The notes below the pieces were generated by a model, which did not search any database, was not told the origin of the DNA, and saw only the letters and a program-made list of their open reading frames with translations. The position numbers and the translations under genes are program-made. A stretch of DNA of 64,000 bases from Pseudomonas sp. MWU13-2105. Lineage in GTDB: Bacteria > Pseudomonadota > Gammaproteobacteria > Pseudomonadales > Pseudomonadaceae. Each line of letters starts with the position of its first letter. The stretch's first letter is position 1. The stretch is taken from positions 1 to 64,000 of the forward strand of contig NZ_JALLIY010000025.1 in assembly GCF_023242315.1 (NCBI RefSeq), written 5' to 3'. Below are positions 8,363-15,976 of this stretch, piece after piece.

Positions 8363-8890
8363 ATGTATATCGACAAGACGTGGCATCTGGCTATCACTGA
8401 TGACGAAGTGGATTGGACTGAGTGCGAGCTGCAGCTTTGGCGGGCGTTCAACGCCTTCAAGCGTTGGCAGTTGGAGTGCGAAAAAATGGTCAATGATAGT
8501 AATTTGTCAGTTGATGAACTTGCGGTGCTTCACGTTATTCGTATGAATGATCGGCCTAAAACCATCGCGGAAGTGGGGCGGTTATTGAATCGACCTGACC
8601 ATTTCAATATTAATTATAGCGTTACAAAGCTCAGCGAACGGGGCTTGGTGAGGAAATACCAACCCTTCAAGAATAGGCAGGTGCAACTCAGCGTTACCGA
8701 GGAGGGTCGGAGAAGTACGGATAAATATACGGAAGCTCGAAAAAACATCTTGTTTGGGGAGTTTTCAGGCGAAATCGGCGCTATCAATATCAAGGAAATT
8801 GTCCTCGGGCTTAGGCAGATCAAGGGAGTCTATGAAGAAGCTCATCGAGCCGCTTCAACTTATAAGTCTGTCAATGCTGAGTTGGGTTGA
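8363..8890 (+). CDS. MarR-like winged-helix transcriptional regulator
   Basis: The 175-residue protein is a winged-helix regulator of the MarR type: SVDELAVLHVIRMNDRPKTIAEVGRLLNRPDHFNINYSVTKL forms the helix-turn-helix, and QVQLSVTEEGRR the wing. I chose the start at MYIDKTWHL because upstream residues are poorly conserved in character. About 50 bases upstream lies an inverted repeat CTTGG-11-CCAAG (8292-8312) that could be its own operator. It is followed after 29 bases by the flavin monooxygenase and then a diiron oxygenase in the same direction, so it is the likely local regulator of that cluster. Composition is AT-richer than flanking genes. Confidence 0.8.
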   Translation: MYIDKTWHLAITDDEVDWTECELQLWRAFNAFKRWQLECEKMVNDSNLSVDELAVLHVIRMNDRPKTIAEVGRLLNRPDHFNINYSVTKLSERGLVRKYQPFKNRQVQLSVTEEGRRSTDKYTEARKNILFGEFSGEIGAINIKEIVLGLRQIKGVYEEAHRAASTYKSVNAELG

Positions 8891-8919
8891 AGTCGGTTTA
8901 ATTTTATGAGGGTCATTCA

Positions 8920-10145
8920 GTGAGAAGTATTGCGATTGTGGGTGCCGGACAGGCTGGGCTTTTGCTTGCAATAGCGCTTAAAAAAAAGGCTATGACGTAA
9001 CGTTGTTCAGCAATCGAACGGCTGAGCAGATTCGCCATGGAAACATCATGTCCAGCCAGGGTATGTTCGACACGGCTTTGCAGGTTGAGAGGCGCTGGGG
9101 ACTTAATTTTTGGGATGAGGAATGCCCTTGGAATACCTCGGTTACGTTTACATTGGGCGAGCGCGGTATTGCTCGGAAAGACGTTGAGTGGAAAGGGAAA
9201 ACTCTACAACCCTTTCAGTCGATTGATCAGCGACTGAAATTTTCCCGTTGGCTTGAGGTTTTTCAGTGTCTTGGAGGGCGTTTAATCATCCAGGATGTGA
9301 CATTGGCAGACCTTGATGAGATTTCCAGATGGCATGAGTTAACGATTGTCGCCAGTGGTAAGGGAGGAGTCGGCCAATGCTTTTTACGTGATCATCAGCG
9401 TTCGATATTCGACACGCCTCAACGAACGCTGGCCTGCCTTTATGTAACGGGCATGTTGCCGGTCGAACGTTTTCCTGGCGTTCGTGTGAATATCATTCCT
9501 GAGGTTGGAGAATACATCGTAATGCCTGGTTTAACGGTGGGTGGGCGATGTGACATGATCTTGTTTGAAGGTATTCCCGGTCGTGCGTTTGATGCCTTGA
9601 GCGATGTGCGGAGTGTGGATGAACAGTTAAATCTCAGTAAGGCGTTACTCGCTCGCTATATGCCATGGGAAGCCGAAAGGTCTGTCAATATTATGTTGGC
9701 GGACAAGCAGGCAACTTTTAAAGGATGCTACACGCCTCTGGTGAAATACCCGACTGCCAGGATGGCGAATGGGAAGTTTGTTTTAGGTATGGCGGATGCT
9801 GTTGTGTTGAATGATCCGATCGCCGGTCAAGGGGCGAACAATGCGACGAAATGCGCGGGTGTTTATTTTGACTGGATCGTGAGTCGCAATAAAGAGCCCT
9901 TTGACGAGGCCTGGATGCAGGGTGCATTTGAGTGTTTCTGGCAGCAGCATGCACAGGCCTCAACGGATTGGTCCAGTATACTGTTGTTACGTTCGTCGAA
10001 GCATGTTGTGGAACTTATACGCTCAGCCTCGCATCTGCCAGGTTTGGCTGACACACTGGCGAATGGATTCGATGACGCGAACGCTTTTTTTCCTTGGATT
10101 GCTGATCCGATTCAAAGCAAAGGAGTGATTGATAGTTTTAAATAA
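8920..10145 (+). CDS. Styrene/indole monooxygenase-like flavoprotein, split by a frameshift at an A8 tract
   Basis: From the GTG at 8920 (GAGG site upstream) the sequence reads MRSIAIVGAGQAGLLLAIALKKK, an FAD-binding GxGxxG beta-alpha-beta start, then meets a stop at 8998-9000. Beginning with GGC at 8988, the -1 frame continues GYDVTLFSN and runs 380 codons to 10145 as a StyA-like FAD monooxygenase, including the C-terminal motif PIAGQGANNATKCA. One extra A in the run at 8980-8987 would make a single intact gene of about 409 residues. Such enzymes epoxidise styrene- or indole-like substrates with FADH2 supplied by a separate reductase; none is encoded here. The downstream piece alone lacks the nucleotide-binding motif. 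It lies 29 bases after the MarR-like gene and 57 before the diiron oxygenase. Sequencing error, phase variation and programmed frameshifting are all possible. Confidence 0.8.
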
Positions 10146-10202
10146 CGCAAAGGAGCTGTTTGTTTTGAAGAAAATCACGCGGTAATAGTCGAGGACACGA
10201 AT

Positions 10203-10850
10203 GTGGTCACGTTGCAAATGCCTGTGAGAAAGGCGAGTTTCGAAATGTTATTACGGGAAAACAGGAGGCTTGCGGACTGCTATAGAGGCAGCAGCCTTAT
10301 GTGTTTGATTCAGAGCAGGCAGATGGACGACAAGGAAAACCGGGAACGTTTGCTGGATGCGGTTCAAGTATTCTCTGATTATTTCCAGAAAACCATTATG
10401 TTGAGAAGCGTTTTTTGTGAGAATCGTCATTTCTTATCGGTGGTACAAGCCCATCTGAATGAAGAATTTGGGCATAATTTCAAGTTGATGAAGGACCGAA
10501 AATATCGAGTGCCTGTCTGGCACCCTATCCTGGAGGCTACCGCAGCCTGGTTTGCCTGGAAAATGTTCACACTGGACAATGAAGAAAAAACCGTGCTGAT
10601 TCACTTGGTCCTGGAGGCGAGCGCCAATATATTTTTCAGCGCCGCTCATGAGGTCATGCGCCGTTATGGTGAGACGGACTACTTTGAAGTTCACGCGCAG
10701 GTGGATGCCCAGCACGAACAGATGGGGATCGACCTGTTGGACAATCTTTCCGCCAAAAAATATGTGAACTTGATGACCGTACAACAACAAGGCTGGGAGA
10801 TGCTAAACGCCGCCTGTGATCAAATCGCTTGCTTGAGTACCCGTTCGTGA
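10203..10850 (+). CDS. Haem-oxygenase-like diiron oxygenase (HDO superfamily)
   Basis: The 215-residue, all-helical protein has the ligand pattern of haem-oxygenase-like diiron oxidases/oxygenases: HLNEEFGH at residues 84-91, Glu138 in HLVLEAS, and the signature H-x3-D-x2-H at His164, Asp168 and His171 (HAQVDAQH). Characterised relatives perform N-oxygenation, C-C cleavage or desaturation of amino-acid or fatty-acid substrates in natural-product pathways. This assignment is from motif pattern, not from a close homologue I can name. The start is a GTG with GAGG about nine bases upstream. It forms an apparent operon with the preceding StyA-like flavoprotein and MarR-like regulator, suggesting two oxidative steps on one small molecule. 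Low GC relative to neighbours suggests transfer. Confidence 0.7.
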   Translation: MVTLQMPVRKASFEMLLRENRRLADCYRGSSLMCLIQSRQMDDKENRERLLDAVQVFSDYFQKTIMLRSVFCENRHFLSVVQAHLNEEFGHNFKLMKDRKYRVPVWHPILEATAAWFAWKMFTLDNEEKTVLIHLVLEASANIFFSAAHEVMRRYGETDYFEVHAQVDAQHEQMGIDLLDNLSAKKYVNLMTVQQQGWEMLNAACDQIACLSTRS

Positions 10851-10856
10851 GGGAAG

Positions 10857-10891
10857 GTCGGGCCCATTGTACGGATCGACACCGGCCCGAC
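10857..10891. terminator. Inverted repeat after the oxygenase cluster
   Basis: GTCGGGCC and GGCCCGAC form a perfect 8-base stem around a 19-base loop, 7 bases beyond the diiron oxygenase stop. It probably ends the cluster's transcript, though there is no U-tract. Confidence 0.4.
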
Positions 10892-10916
10892 AAACAGCTA
10901 GGCATGACAGGGGCCT

Positions 10917-11132
10917 TTATTGCGCTCGCGCAATCTCATCGCGCAGGGCATTGGCCAACTCTTCACAGCATCGGTAATAGGTCCGCTCGGCGATCTTGAC
11001 GGCGTTCACCCCTTCTTCCAACGCGTCTTTGCGCGACTTGCTCAAGGCCGCGACCGTCGTGCGCCACGCCACACGGGCGTTGTCTGCTTCGGTCAGGTAG
11101 GGTTTCAAGAGCTCCGCGTCAATCATCGTCAT
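10917..11132 (-). CDS. Small hypothetical helical protein
   Basis: A 71-residue protein, MTMIDAELLKPYLTEADNARVAW..., rich in Ala, Glu, Lys and Arg and probably a helical hairpin. An AAGGA ribosome-binding site lies about nine bases before the ATG and codon use is typical of the genome, so I believe it is real. It has no membrane segment or signal peptide and I do not recognise a family. It is convergent with the oxygenase cluster and stands alone. Confidence 0.6.
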   Translation of the reverse strand: MTMIDAELLKPYLTEADNARVAWRTTVAALSKSRKDALEEGVNAVKIAERTYYRCCEELANALRDEIARAQ

Positions 11133-11259
11133 GGAGAGCGATTCCTTATAGGGTTTTTCTGCAGCGGCCAGTCGGTGAACGGGCCCCCCGTCGGGCCTGC
11201 CGCCTGCATACTGATGAAAGTCGTTGTTGTTCAGGGCGTTATCTCCTGTTGTTCACGTT

Positions 11260-11273
11260 CAACCGATCGGTTG
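11260..11273. promoter_or_regulatory. Perfect 14-base palindrome, TetR-type operator candidate
   Basis: CAACCGATCGGTTG is perfectly palindromic and resembles the ACCG-centred operators of TetR-family regulators. It lies in the 305-base gap at 11133-11438 that separates the divergent small protein and the MFS gene, 165 bases before the latter. No TetR gene is nearby. The rest of this gap contains a T7 run near 11285 and nothing else I can identify. Confidence 0.4.
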
Positions 11274-11438
11274 GTAGCGCCCCTGTTTTTTTCTTTGCTC
11301 AGCTTAGGAGGCAGCGGATGAACTGTCGAATGTCATAGCCTGTTATGTTCTGCTCTGCCGACAAGGGAAACCAGCTCGACGGGCTGGAGCTTGTCTACGG
11401 AACGATCTTCGCGCTACCGATCGCCAAGGGATGCTGTG

Positions 11439-12617
11439 ATGCCTGAAGTCTTTCGATCCATTCCACGCACTGTCTGGGCGCTGGGCTTTGTCAGCTTGTT
11501 CATGGACCTCTCATCGGAGCTGGTGCATGCCCTCTTGCCCGTCTACCTGGTGGGAACGCTGGGCGTCAGCATGCTGGCCGTCGGTATCATTGAAGGGGTC
11601 GCGGAGGCCACGGCGTTGATCGTGAAAGTCTTTTCCGGGGCGCTCAGCGATTTTATCGGTCGCAGGAAGGAACTGCTTATTCTCGGCTACGGCCTCGCCG
11701 CCCTGACCAAACCGCTGTTCCCGCTGGCGGTGTCGGCGCAGTTGGTGTTTACCGCGCGAATCCTGGACCGGATCGGCAAGGGGATACGCGGTGCGCCGCG
11801 CGATGCACTGGTTGCGGATGTGGCTCCTGCCGCCATTCGTGGCGCCTGTTTTGGGCTGCGCCAGTCGATGGACACCATCGGCGCATTCCTCGGGCCGTTG
11901 CTGGCGATTGTGCTGATGATCGGCTTTGCCGGCGATATTTCCCGGGTGCTCTGGTTTGCCGTGATTCCCGCCATGGTTGCCGTAGGGCTGTTGCTGTTCG
12001 GGGTCAGCGAACCCGAGCATGAGGCGGGGAGAAAACCCCTGCGCTCACCCATACGACTCCAATCGCTGAGTCGTTTTTCCCGGGACTACTGGTGGGTGGT
12101 GTGCATCGGGGCGGTGTTTACCTTGGCGCGCTTCAGCGAGGCTTTTCTGGTCCTGCGGGCCCAGCAAGCCGGCTTCAGCGCGACATGGGTGCCGCTGGTC
12201 ATGGTGGTGATGGCAGGGTTCTACATGCTCTCGGCTTATCCGGTGGGCAAATGGTCGGACAGTGTCAGCCGAACGACGTTACTCGGTGCCGGCCTGGTGT
12301 TGTTGATCCTGGCCGATATCGCCCTGGCCGATGTGCAATCCATTTCCGGGTTGCTCCTGGGGGTTGCCTTGTGGGGGCTGCACATGGGCTTCAGCCAGGG
12401 TATCCTGGCCACGCTGGTGGCGGACACGACACCCGCAGACCTGAAAGGCACCGCCTTCGGGGTGTTCAATCTGATCAGCGGGGTTGCCTTGCTACTGGCC
12501 AGTGTGATCGCCGGTTGGTTGTGGCAGGTCCATGGCGCGGCGACGACGTTCTACGTAGGCGCGGCATTCTCGGCGACGGCCCTGTGCCTGTTGTTCGCCA
12601 GGCATCGTCGGGGATAA
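11439..12617 (+). CDS. MFS transporter
   Basis: The 392-residue protein has about twelve membrane spans and the MFS loop 2-3 motif FSGALSDFIGRRKELL at about residues 64-80. GIRGAPRDALVADV follows helix four. The overall pattern resembles the small multidrug-type MFS branch with unknown substrate (fosmidomycin-resistance/YfkF-like proteins share the GKGIRGAPRDAL element). The start ATG at 11439 follows AAGGGA; translation could also begin 16 codons earlier at a TTG, which lacks a site. The DUF1289 gene begins four bases after its stop, so they form an operon. The 14-base palindrome upstream may regulate it. Confidence 0.8.
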   Translation: MPEVFRSIPRTVWALGFVSLFMDLSSELVHALLPVYLVGTLGVSMLAVGIIEGVAEATALIVKVFSGALSDFIGRRKELLILGYGLAALTKPLFPLAVSAQLVFTARILDRIGKGIRGAPRDALVADVAPAAIRGACFGLRQSMDTIGAFLGPLLAIVLMIGFAGDISRVLWFAVIPAMVAVGLLLFGVSEPEHEAGRKPLRSPIRLQSLSRFSRDYWWVVCIGAVFTLARFSEAFLVLRAQQAGFSATWVPLVMVVMAGFYMLSAYPVGKWSDSVSRTTLLGAGLVLLILADIALADVQSISGLLLGVALWGLHMGFSQGILATLVADTTPADLKGTAFGVFNLISGVALLLASVIAGWLWQVHGAATTFYVGAAFSATALCLLFARHRRG

Positions 12618-12621
12618 AGCC

Positions 12622-12804
12622 ATGGCCAAGGATATCGACAACCCGTGCATTTCCGTGTGCCAGCTCAACAGCGAGTTGTGCCTGAGCTGTGGCCGCTCCA
12701 AGGAAGAGATCAAGCGCTGGAAACGCATGAAGCGCCCGGAAAAAATGGCTGCGGTGCAACGTGCGGCCCTGCGCCTGAAAAGCTTGCAGAAAAAGCAGCG
12801 TTAA
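12622..12804 (+). CDS. DUF1289 small cysteine-rich protein
   Basis: A 60-residue protein with the DUF1289 signature NPCISVCQLNSELCLSCGRS, four cysteines in a C-x3-C-x6-C-x2-C spacing that suggests an iron or zinc site, followed by a basic helical tail. Members of the family are small proteins of unknown function found widely in proteobacteria. It starts four bases after the MFS stop codon and its own stop overlaps the stop of the convergent SDR gene by four bases. Confidence 0.85.
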   Translation: MAKDIDNPCISVCQLNSELCLSCGRSKEEIKRWKRMKRPEKMAAVQRAALRLKSLQKKQR

Positions 12805-13643
12805 CCCGCGTCAAAGTCCGTGGAGCGGGTCAGCGCTTCCCAGGCGTCGAGTTCCGCGGCATAGCTGGCGAGCTTTTCCCGAACCAGCGCGAGTGCGTCG
12901 CTGCCCAGTAGCAGATGAGCCGGCGGCCGCTCGCTGGCGATCAGGCTGAGCATGGCCCTGGCTGCCTTGACGGGATCGCCCAGCTGTTTTCCGCTCTTGG
13001 CTTCGCGAGCGGATCGGATGGGATCGAACAGGGCGTCGTAGTCGGCGATGCTGCGTGGCGAACGAACCATGGAACGGCCCGCCCAATCGGTACGAAACGA
13101 TCCCGGGGCCACGGCAGTGACCGCGATGTTGAACGGCTTGAGTTCCTTGCCCAATGCTTCGGAAATCCCTTCCAGGGCGAACTTGCTACCACAGTAGTCG
13201 GCAACCCCGGGCAAGGTGATGAACCCACCCATGGAGGTGATGTTGATGATATGGCCGCGACGCCGCTGGCGCAGGTAAGGCAGCAATGCCTTGGTCACCG
13301 CCACGGCACCAAACACATTGACCTCGAACTGCTGTCGTATTTCTTCCAGCGATGACTCTTCGAAGATCCCTTCGTGGCCGTAACCCGCGTTGTTGACCAG
13401 GACATCGATAGGTCCCAGGGTGGACTCCATCTCGGCAACCGCGGCGTCGATACGTCCGAAATCGGTGACATCGAGCAAGCGCCCGAACGCTTGGGCCGGG
13501 GCCAGGGCTTCAAAGGCTTGCTTGGCCGATTCGTTGCGCACGGTACCGATCACACGATGGCCGGCGGCGATTGCCTCCTGGGCGAGAGCCCGCCCGAAGC
13601 CGCTGCTGACACCGGTGACAAGCAGGGTTTTGACTGACGACAT
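12801..13643 (-). CDS. Short-chain dehydrogenase/reductase
   Basis: The 280-residue protein is a classical SDR: nucleotide-binding TGVSSGFGRAL near residue 12, NNAG (VLVNNAGYGH) and the catalytic Ser-x-Tyr-x3-Lys (ITSMGGFITLPGVADYCGSK). The subclass with an extended C-terminus, often annotated as oxidoreductase/DltE-like, acts on unidentified alcohols or ketones with NAD(P). The start MSSVKTLLVTG was chosen because it places the Rossmann fold at the usual distance; an upstream frame extends 26 residues. The AraC-family gene is divergent, across 166 bases that include a 12-base palindrome AAGGCCGGCCTT at 13787-13798, so that regulator may control this enzyme. Confidence 0.85.
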   Translation of the reverse strand: MSSVKTLLVTGVSSGFGRALAQEAIAAGHRVIGTVRNESAKQAFEALAPAQAFGRLLDVTDFGRIDAAVAEMESTLGPIDVLVNNAGYGHEGIFEESSLEEIRQQFEVNVFGAVAVTKALLPYLRQRRRGHIINITSMGGFITLPGVADYCGSKFALEGISEALGKELKPFNIAVTAVAPGSFRTDWAGRSMVRSPRSIADYDALFDPIRSAREAKSGKQLGDPVKAARAMLSLIASERPPAHLLLGSDALALVREKLASYAAELDAWEALTRSTDFDAG

Positions 13644-13809
13644 GCTGATTTCTCTCATGGCAAAGGGATGGGGTCGGCAACAGGATGTCCCGCTGTGCGA
13701 ATACCGCACTTTAGTCCCCATGCGCCCTGAGGTAGAGCTCGCTTCCTCTGAATGTCTAGCCTATTCCTATGAGCAGTCTGTTATTTAAGGCCGGCCTTGA
13801 GCACAATCG

Positions 13810-14790
13810 ATGACCGGGCCAGTGAGGATGGGAAATCAGGTGAGCGCCGAGACGTGGGACCCCAGCGCCGTGCGTAGGCGCATGATTGCGCTGATGGATA
13901 AGCTGACACCCCTGGAAGGTTACAACCTCACGGTGCTGCCGCAGGTACGTTTCCTGCGTTCCAATCGACCGCTGAGCCTGACCCCGGTGTTTTACCAGCC
14001 CGGTATCGTGATTGTCTGCCAGGGTAGCAAGCGCGGTTTCTTCGGCGGCCAGGTCTACCTCTACGATGAACAGCATTACCTGGCCGTTTCAGTGCCGGTG
14101 CCGTTCACCATGCAAACCCAGGCCACCGAGCAGGCGCCATTGCTGGCCATCTACCTGTATCTGGATTTCAATGTCGTCGCGGACCTGATCCTGCAAATCG
14201 ACCAGCAGGGCGGCGTCGCTTCATCCAAACCCCGGGGTATGCTCTCGACCCCCATGGACCGACCGATGAGCGAGTCGGTCCTGCGTTTTGTCGAGGCCAT
14301 GGGCCGGCCTCTGGAGGCGGAAATCCTCGGCCCTTCACTGGTCCGTGAAATCTACTTTCGGGCGTTGACGGGGGAGCAGGGCGGCGCCATGCGCGCAGCA
14401 CTCACCCTGCAAGGTCAGTTCGGCAAGATAGCCAAGGCCATTCGCCGAATTCACGAGGCCTTCAGCCTGCCGCTGAGCGTCGAGCAACTGGCCCGTGAAG
14501 CGGGCATGAGCGTTCCTTCGTTCCACAGTCATTTCAAGTCGGTCACCCAGACGTCACCGCTGCAATATCTCAAGTCGATCCGGCTGCACCAGGCGCGGCT
14601 GCTGATGCTCAGGAACGATGTGAACGCCGCCGGCGCCGCTCTGGAAGTGGGCTACGAAAGCGCTTCGCAATTCGGCCGTGAATTCAAGCGGCTGTTCGGC
14701 GGCAGCCCTGTTGAGGAGATAAAGCGCATCAGGGCCAGCTTTGTGATGCCACCGCCGCGAAGCGCCGGCTTCTATCCTTCCTCTCCCTGA
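13810..14790 (+). CDS. AraC-family regulator with AraC_N domain
   Basis: The 326-residue protein has an N-terminal cupin-type AraC_N domain (about residues 35-190) and a C-terminal pair of helix-turn-helices: LSVEQLAREAGMSVPSFHSHFKSVTQTSPLQYLKSIRLHQA and then GYESASQFGREFKRLFGGSP. This architecture is common in pseudomonads beside SDR or aldo-keto reductase genes that the regulator induces. The SDR gene is directly divergent. The start ATG at 13810 has no strong site; a GTG at about 13840 (VSAETWD) is an alternative. Confidence 0.85.
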   Translation: MTGPVRMGNQVSAETWDPSAVRRRMIALMDKLTPLEGYNLTVLPQVRFLRSNRPLSLTPVFYQPGIVIVCQGSKRGFFGGQVYLYDEQHYLAVSVPVPFTMQTQATEQAPLLAIYLYLDFNVVADLILQIDQQGGVASSKPRGMLSTPMDRPMSESVLRFVEAMGRPLEAEILGPSLVREIYFRALTGEQGGAMRAALTLQGQFGKIAKAIRRIHEAFSLPLSVEQLAREAGMSVPSFHSHFKSVTQTSPLQYLKSIRLHQARLLMLRNDVNAAGAALEVGYESASQFGREFKRLFGGSPVEEIKRIRASFVMPPPRSAGFYPSSP

Positions 14791-15291
14791 CAAGATCGGG
14801 GCGTCGGCTGGCAGATGCTGAGGATTATCCACTTGGAAAACCGCCCGCCGGGCCAATATCGCCAGATAGATCAGGGCTACTCCGCACAGGCCATGGCCAA
14901 GCCGTTGCGTAACAGCTCCTGGACACCTCGGGTGCGCAGTTGCATGGCCCACTGTTGTGGTGCCGTGAACTCAGGATGCCCAGCCTTTTGGGCGCAATCC
15001 ATGGGCATCTGAAAATATGTTGTTACGATTTTTAAGTGTTTTTTGAGTAAATTTTTTGCTGGTTAGTTTGCAATAGGATGGTTGGGGTTTGTTGTGGGTA
15101 GAGTATGTAATCTATTCGCCGTAGCGTATGTAGGTTTTGTCTATTTGTTTTTAACAATTCCAATATATTCAGGTGGTTATAAGGTATCTGTTAAGTTCAA
15201 TGTTTTGGCGTCAGATGGATATTTTCATTATTTGAGCTAGGTTGAAAGTTCTCCCTGAGTTGGAGAGTTTTCTTTCAAAGGAGTGAGAAGA
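14791..15291. other. Intergenic region with a possible decayed gene
   Basis: No intact gene is evident. On the minus strand at about 15010-14820 one frame reads QLRTRGVQELLRNGLAMA, meets a stop, and a neighbouring frame continues GVALIYLAILARRAVFQVDN, which looks like a membrane helix. Together they suggest a small decayed coding region, but I cannot name it. From about 15015 to 15240 the DNA turns strongly AT-rich and probably holds the promoter of the polysaccharide monooxygenase gene. Confidence 0.35.
15242..15283 (+). promoter_or_regulatory. 5' leader stem-loop abutting the AA10 ribosome-binding site
   Basis: TTGAAAG at 15242-15248 pairs with CTTTCAA at 15272-15278, and CTCC (15251) can pair with GGAG (15262) inside the loop. 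The 3' arm overlaps the first bases of the Shine-Dalgarno AAAGGAG (15277-15283), so folding could limit ribosome access. This is inferred from sequence only. Confidence 0.4.
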
Positions 15292-15927
15292 ATGAACAAG
15301 CCGTTGTCGAAACCCGAACTTAAACATGGCCGTGTCGTTTCGCCGTCCAGCCGAGGGTCGGTGGCCGTGGAACTGGGGCTGCTCGGTACCTGGCAGGTCA
15401 ATGAAATGGAGGGCGGGAAGAATTTCCCGGCGCTCACCGCCGGGCCGTTCGCCAAGCCGTTTGAAACCGATGACCAGAGCGTGGTCCCGCCCGCTGACGG
15501 TTACATCCTCAGTGGCGGGAAAAACGATGCCCGCGATTGCATCAACTTCACCGACGAGGAATTGAGCAAGAAGCTCGATCGTCCTTATGCCTGGCCACTG
15601 TTGAACGTCAATCCGGGGCAGGCCTTTCACGTGCGGTGGGAATACACCGCCGCCCATGTCACCCGGGGCTATCGCTGGTTTATCACCAGGGACGGCTGGG
15701 ACCCGAAACAACGCATCAGCCGTGCGCAACTCGAGGCCAAACCGTTTTACGAGGACTTCTACACCCAGGTGCCTTATTACCAGCACAGCGATGAGTTGAA
15801 GGCCAAGGTGGAGCACGAGGTGAAACTGCCGGCGGGTAAGCAGGGTCGGCACGTCATTGTCCTGTTGTGGATCGTCGCCAATACCGGCAACGCGTTCTAC
15901 CAGGCGTTCGACGTGGACTTCAAATGA
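15292..15927 (+). CDS. AA10 lytic polysaccharide monooxygenase (chitin-binding type)
   Basis: The 211-residue protein is a copper-dependent AA10 monooxygenase, which cleaves crystalline chitin oxidatively. The family begins its mature chain with the copper-binding histidine; here it is His12 in ELKHGRVVSPSSRG. The second ligand is His122 in TAAHVTRGYRWFIT, and the C-terminal NAFYQAFDVDF is also conserved. The protein has no signal peptide: only eleven hydrophilic residues (MNKPLSKPELK) precede the histidine. Processing or a non-Sec export route would be needed to expose it. The start follows AAGGAG. The chitinase gene begins 49 bases downstream, so the two likely act together on chitin of fungi or arthropods. 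Confidence 0.85.
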   Translation: MNKPLSKPELKHGRVVSPSSRGSVAVELGLLGTWQVNEMEGGKNFPALTAGPFAKPFETDDQSVVPPADGYILSGGKNDARDCINFTDEELSKKLDRPYAWPLLNVNPGQAFHVRWEYTAAHVTRGYRWFITRDGWDPKQRISRAQLEAKPFYEDFYTQVPYYQHSDELKAKVEHEVKLPAGKQGRHVIVLLWIVANTGNAFYQAFDVDFK

Positions 15928-15976
15928 CCTTGCCGCTACGCGGTTGATCTCCTGCAAATTTCTAAAGGACTGGAAT

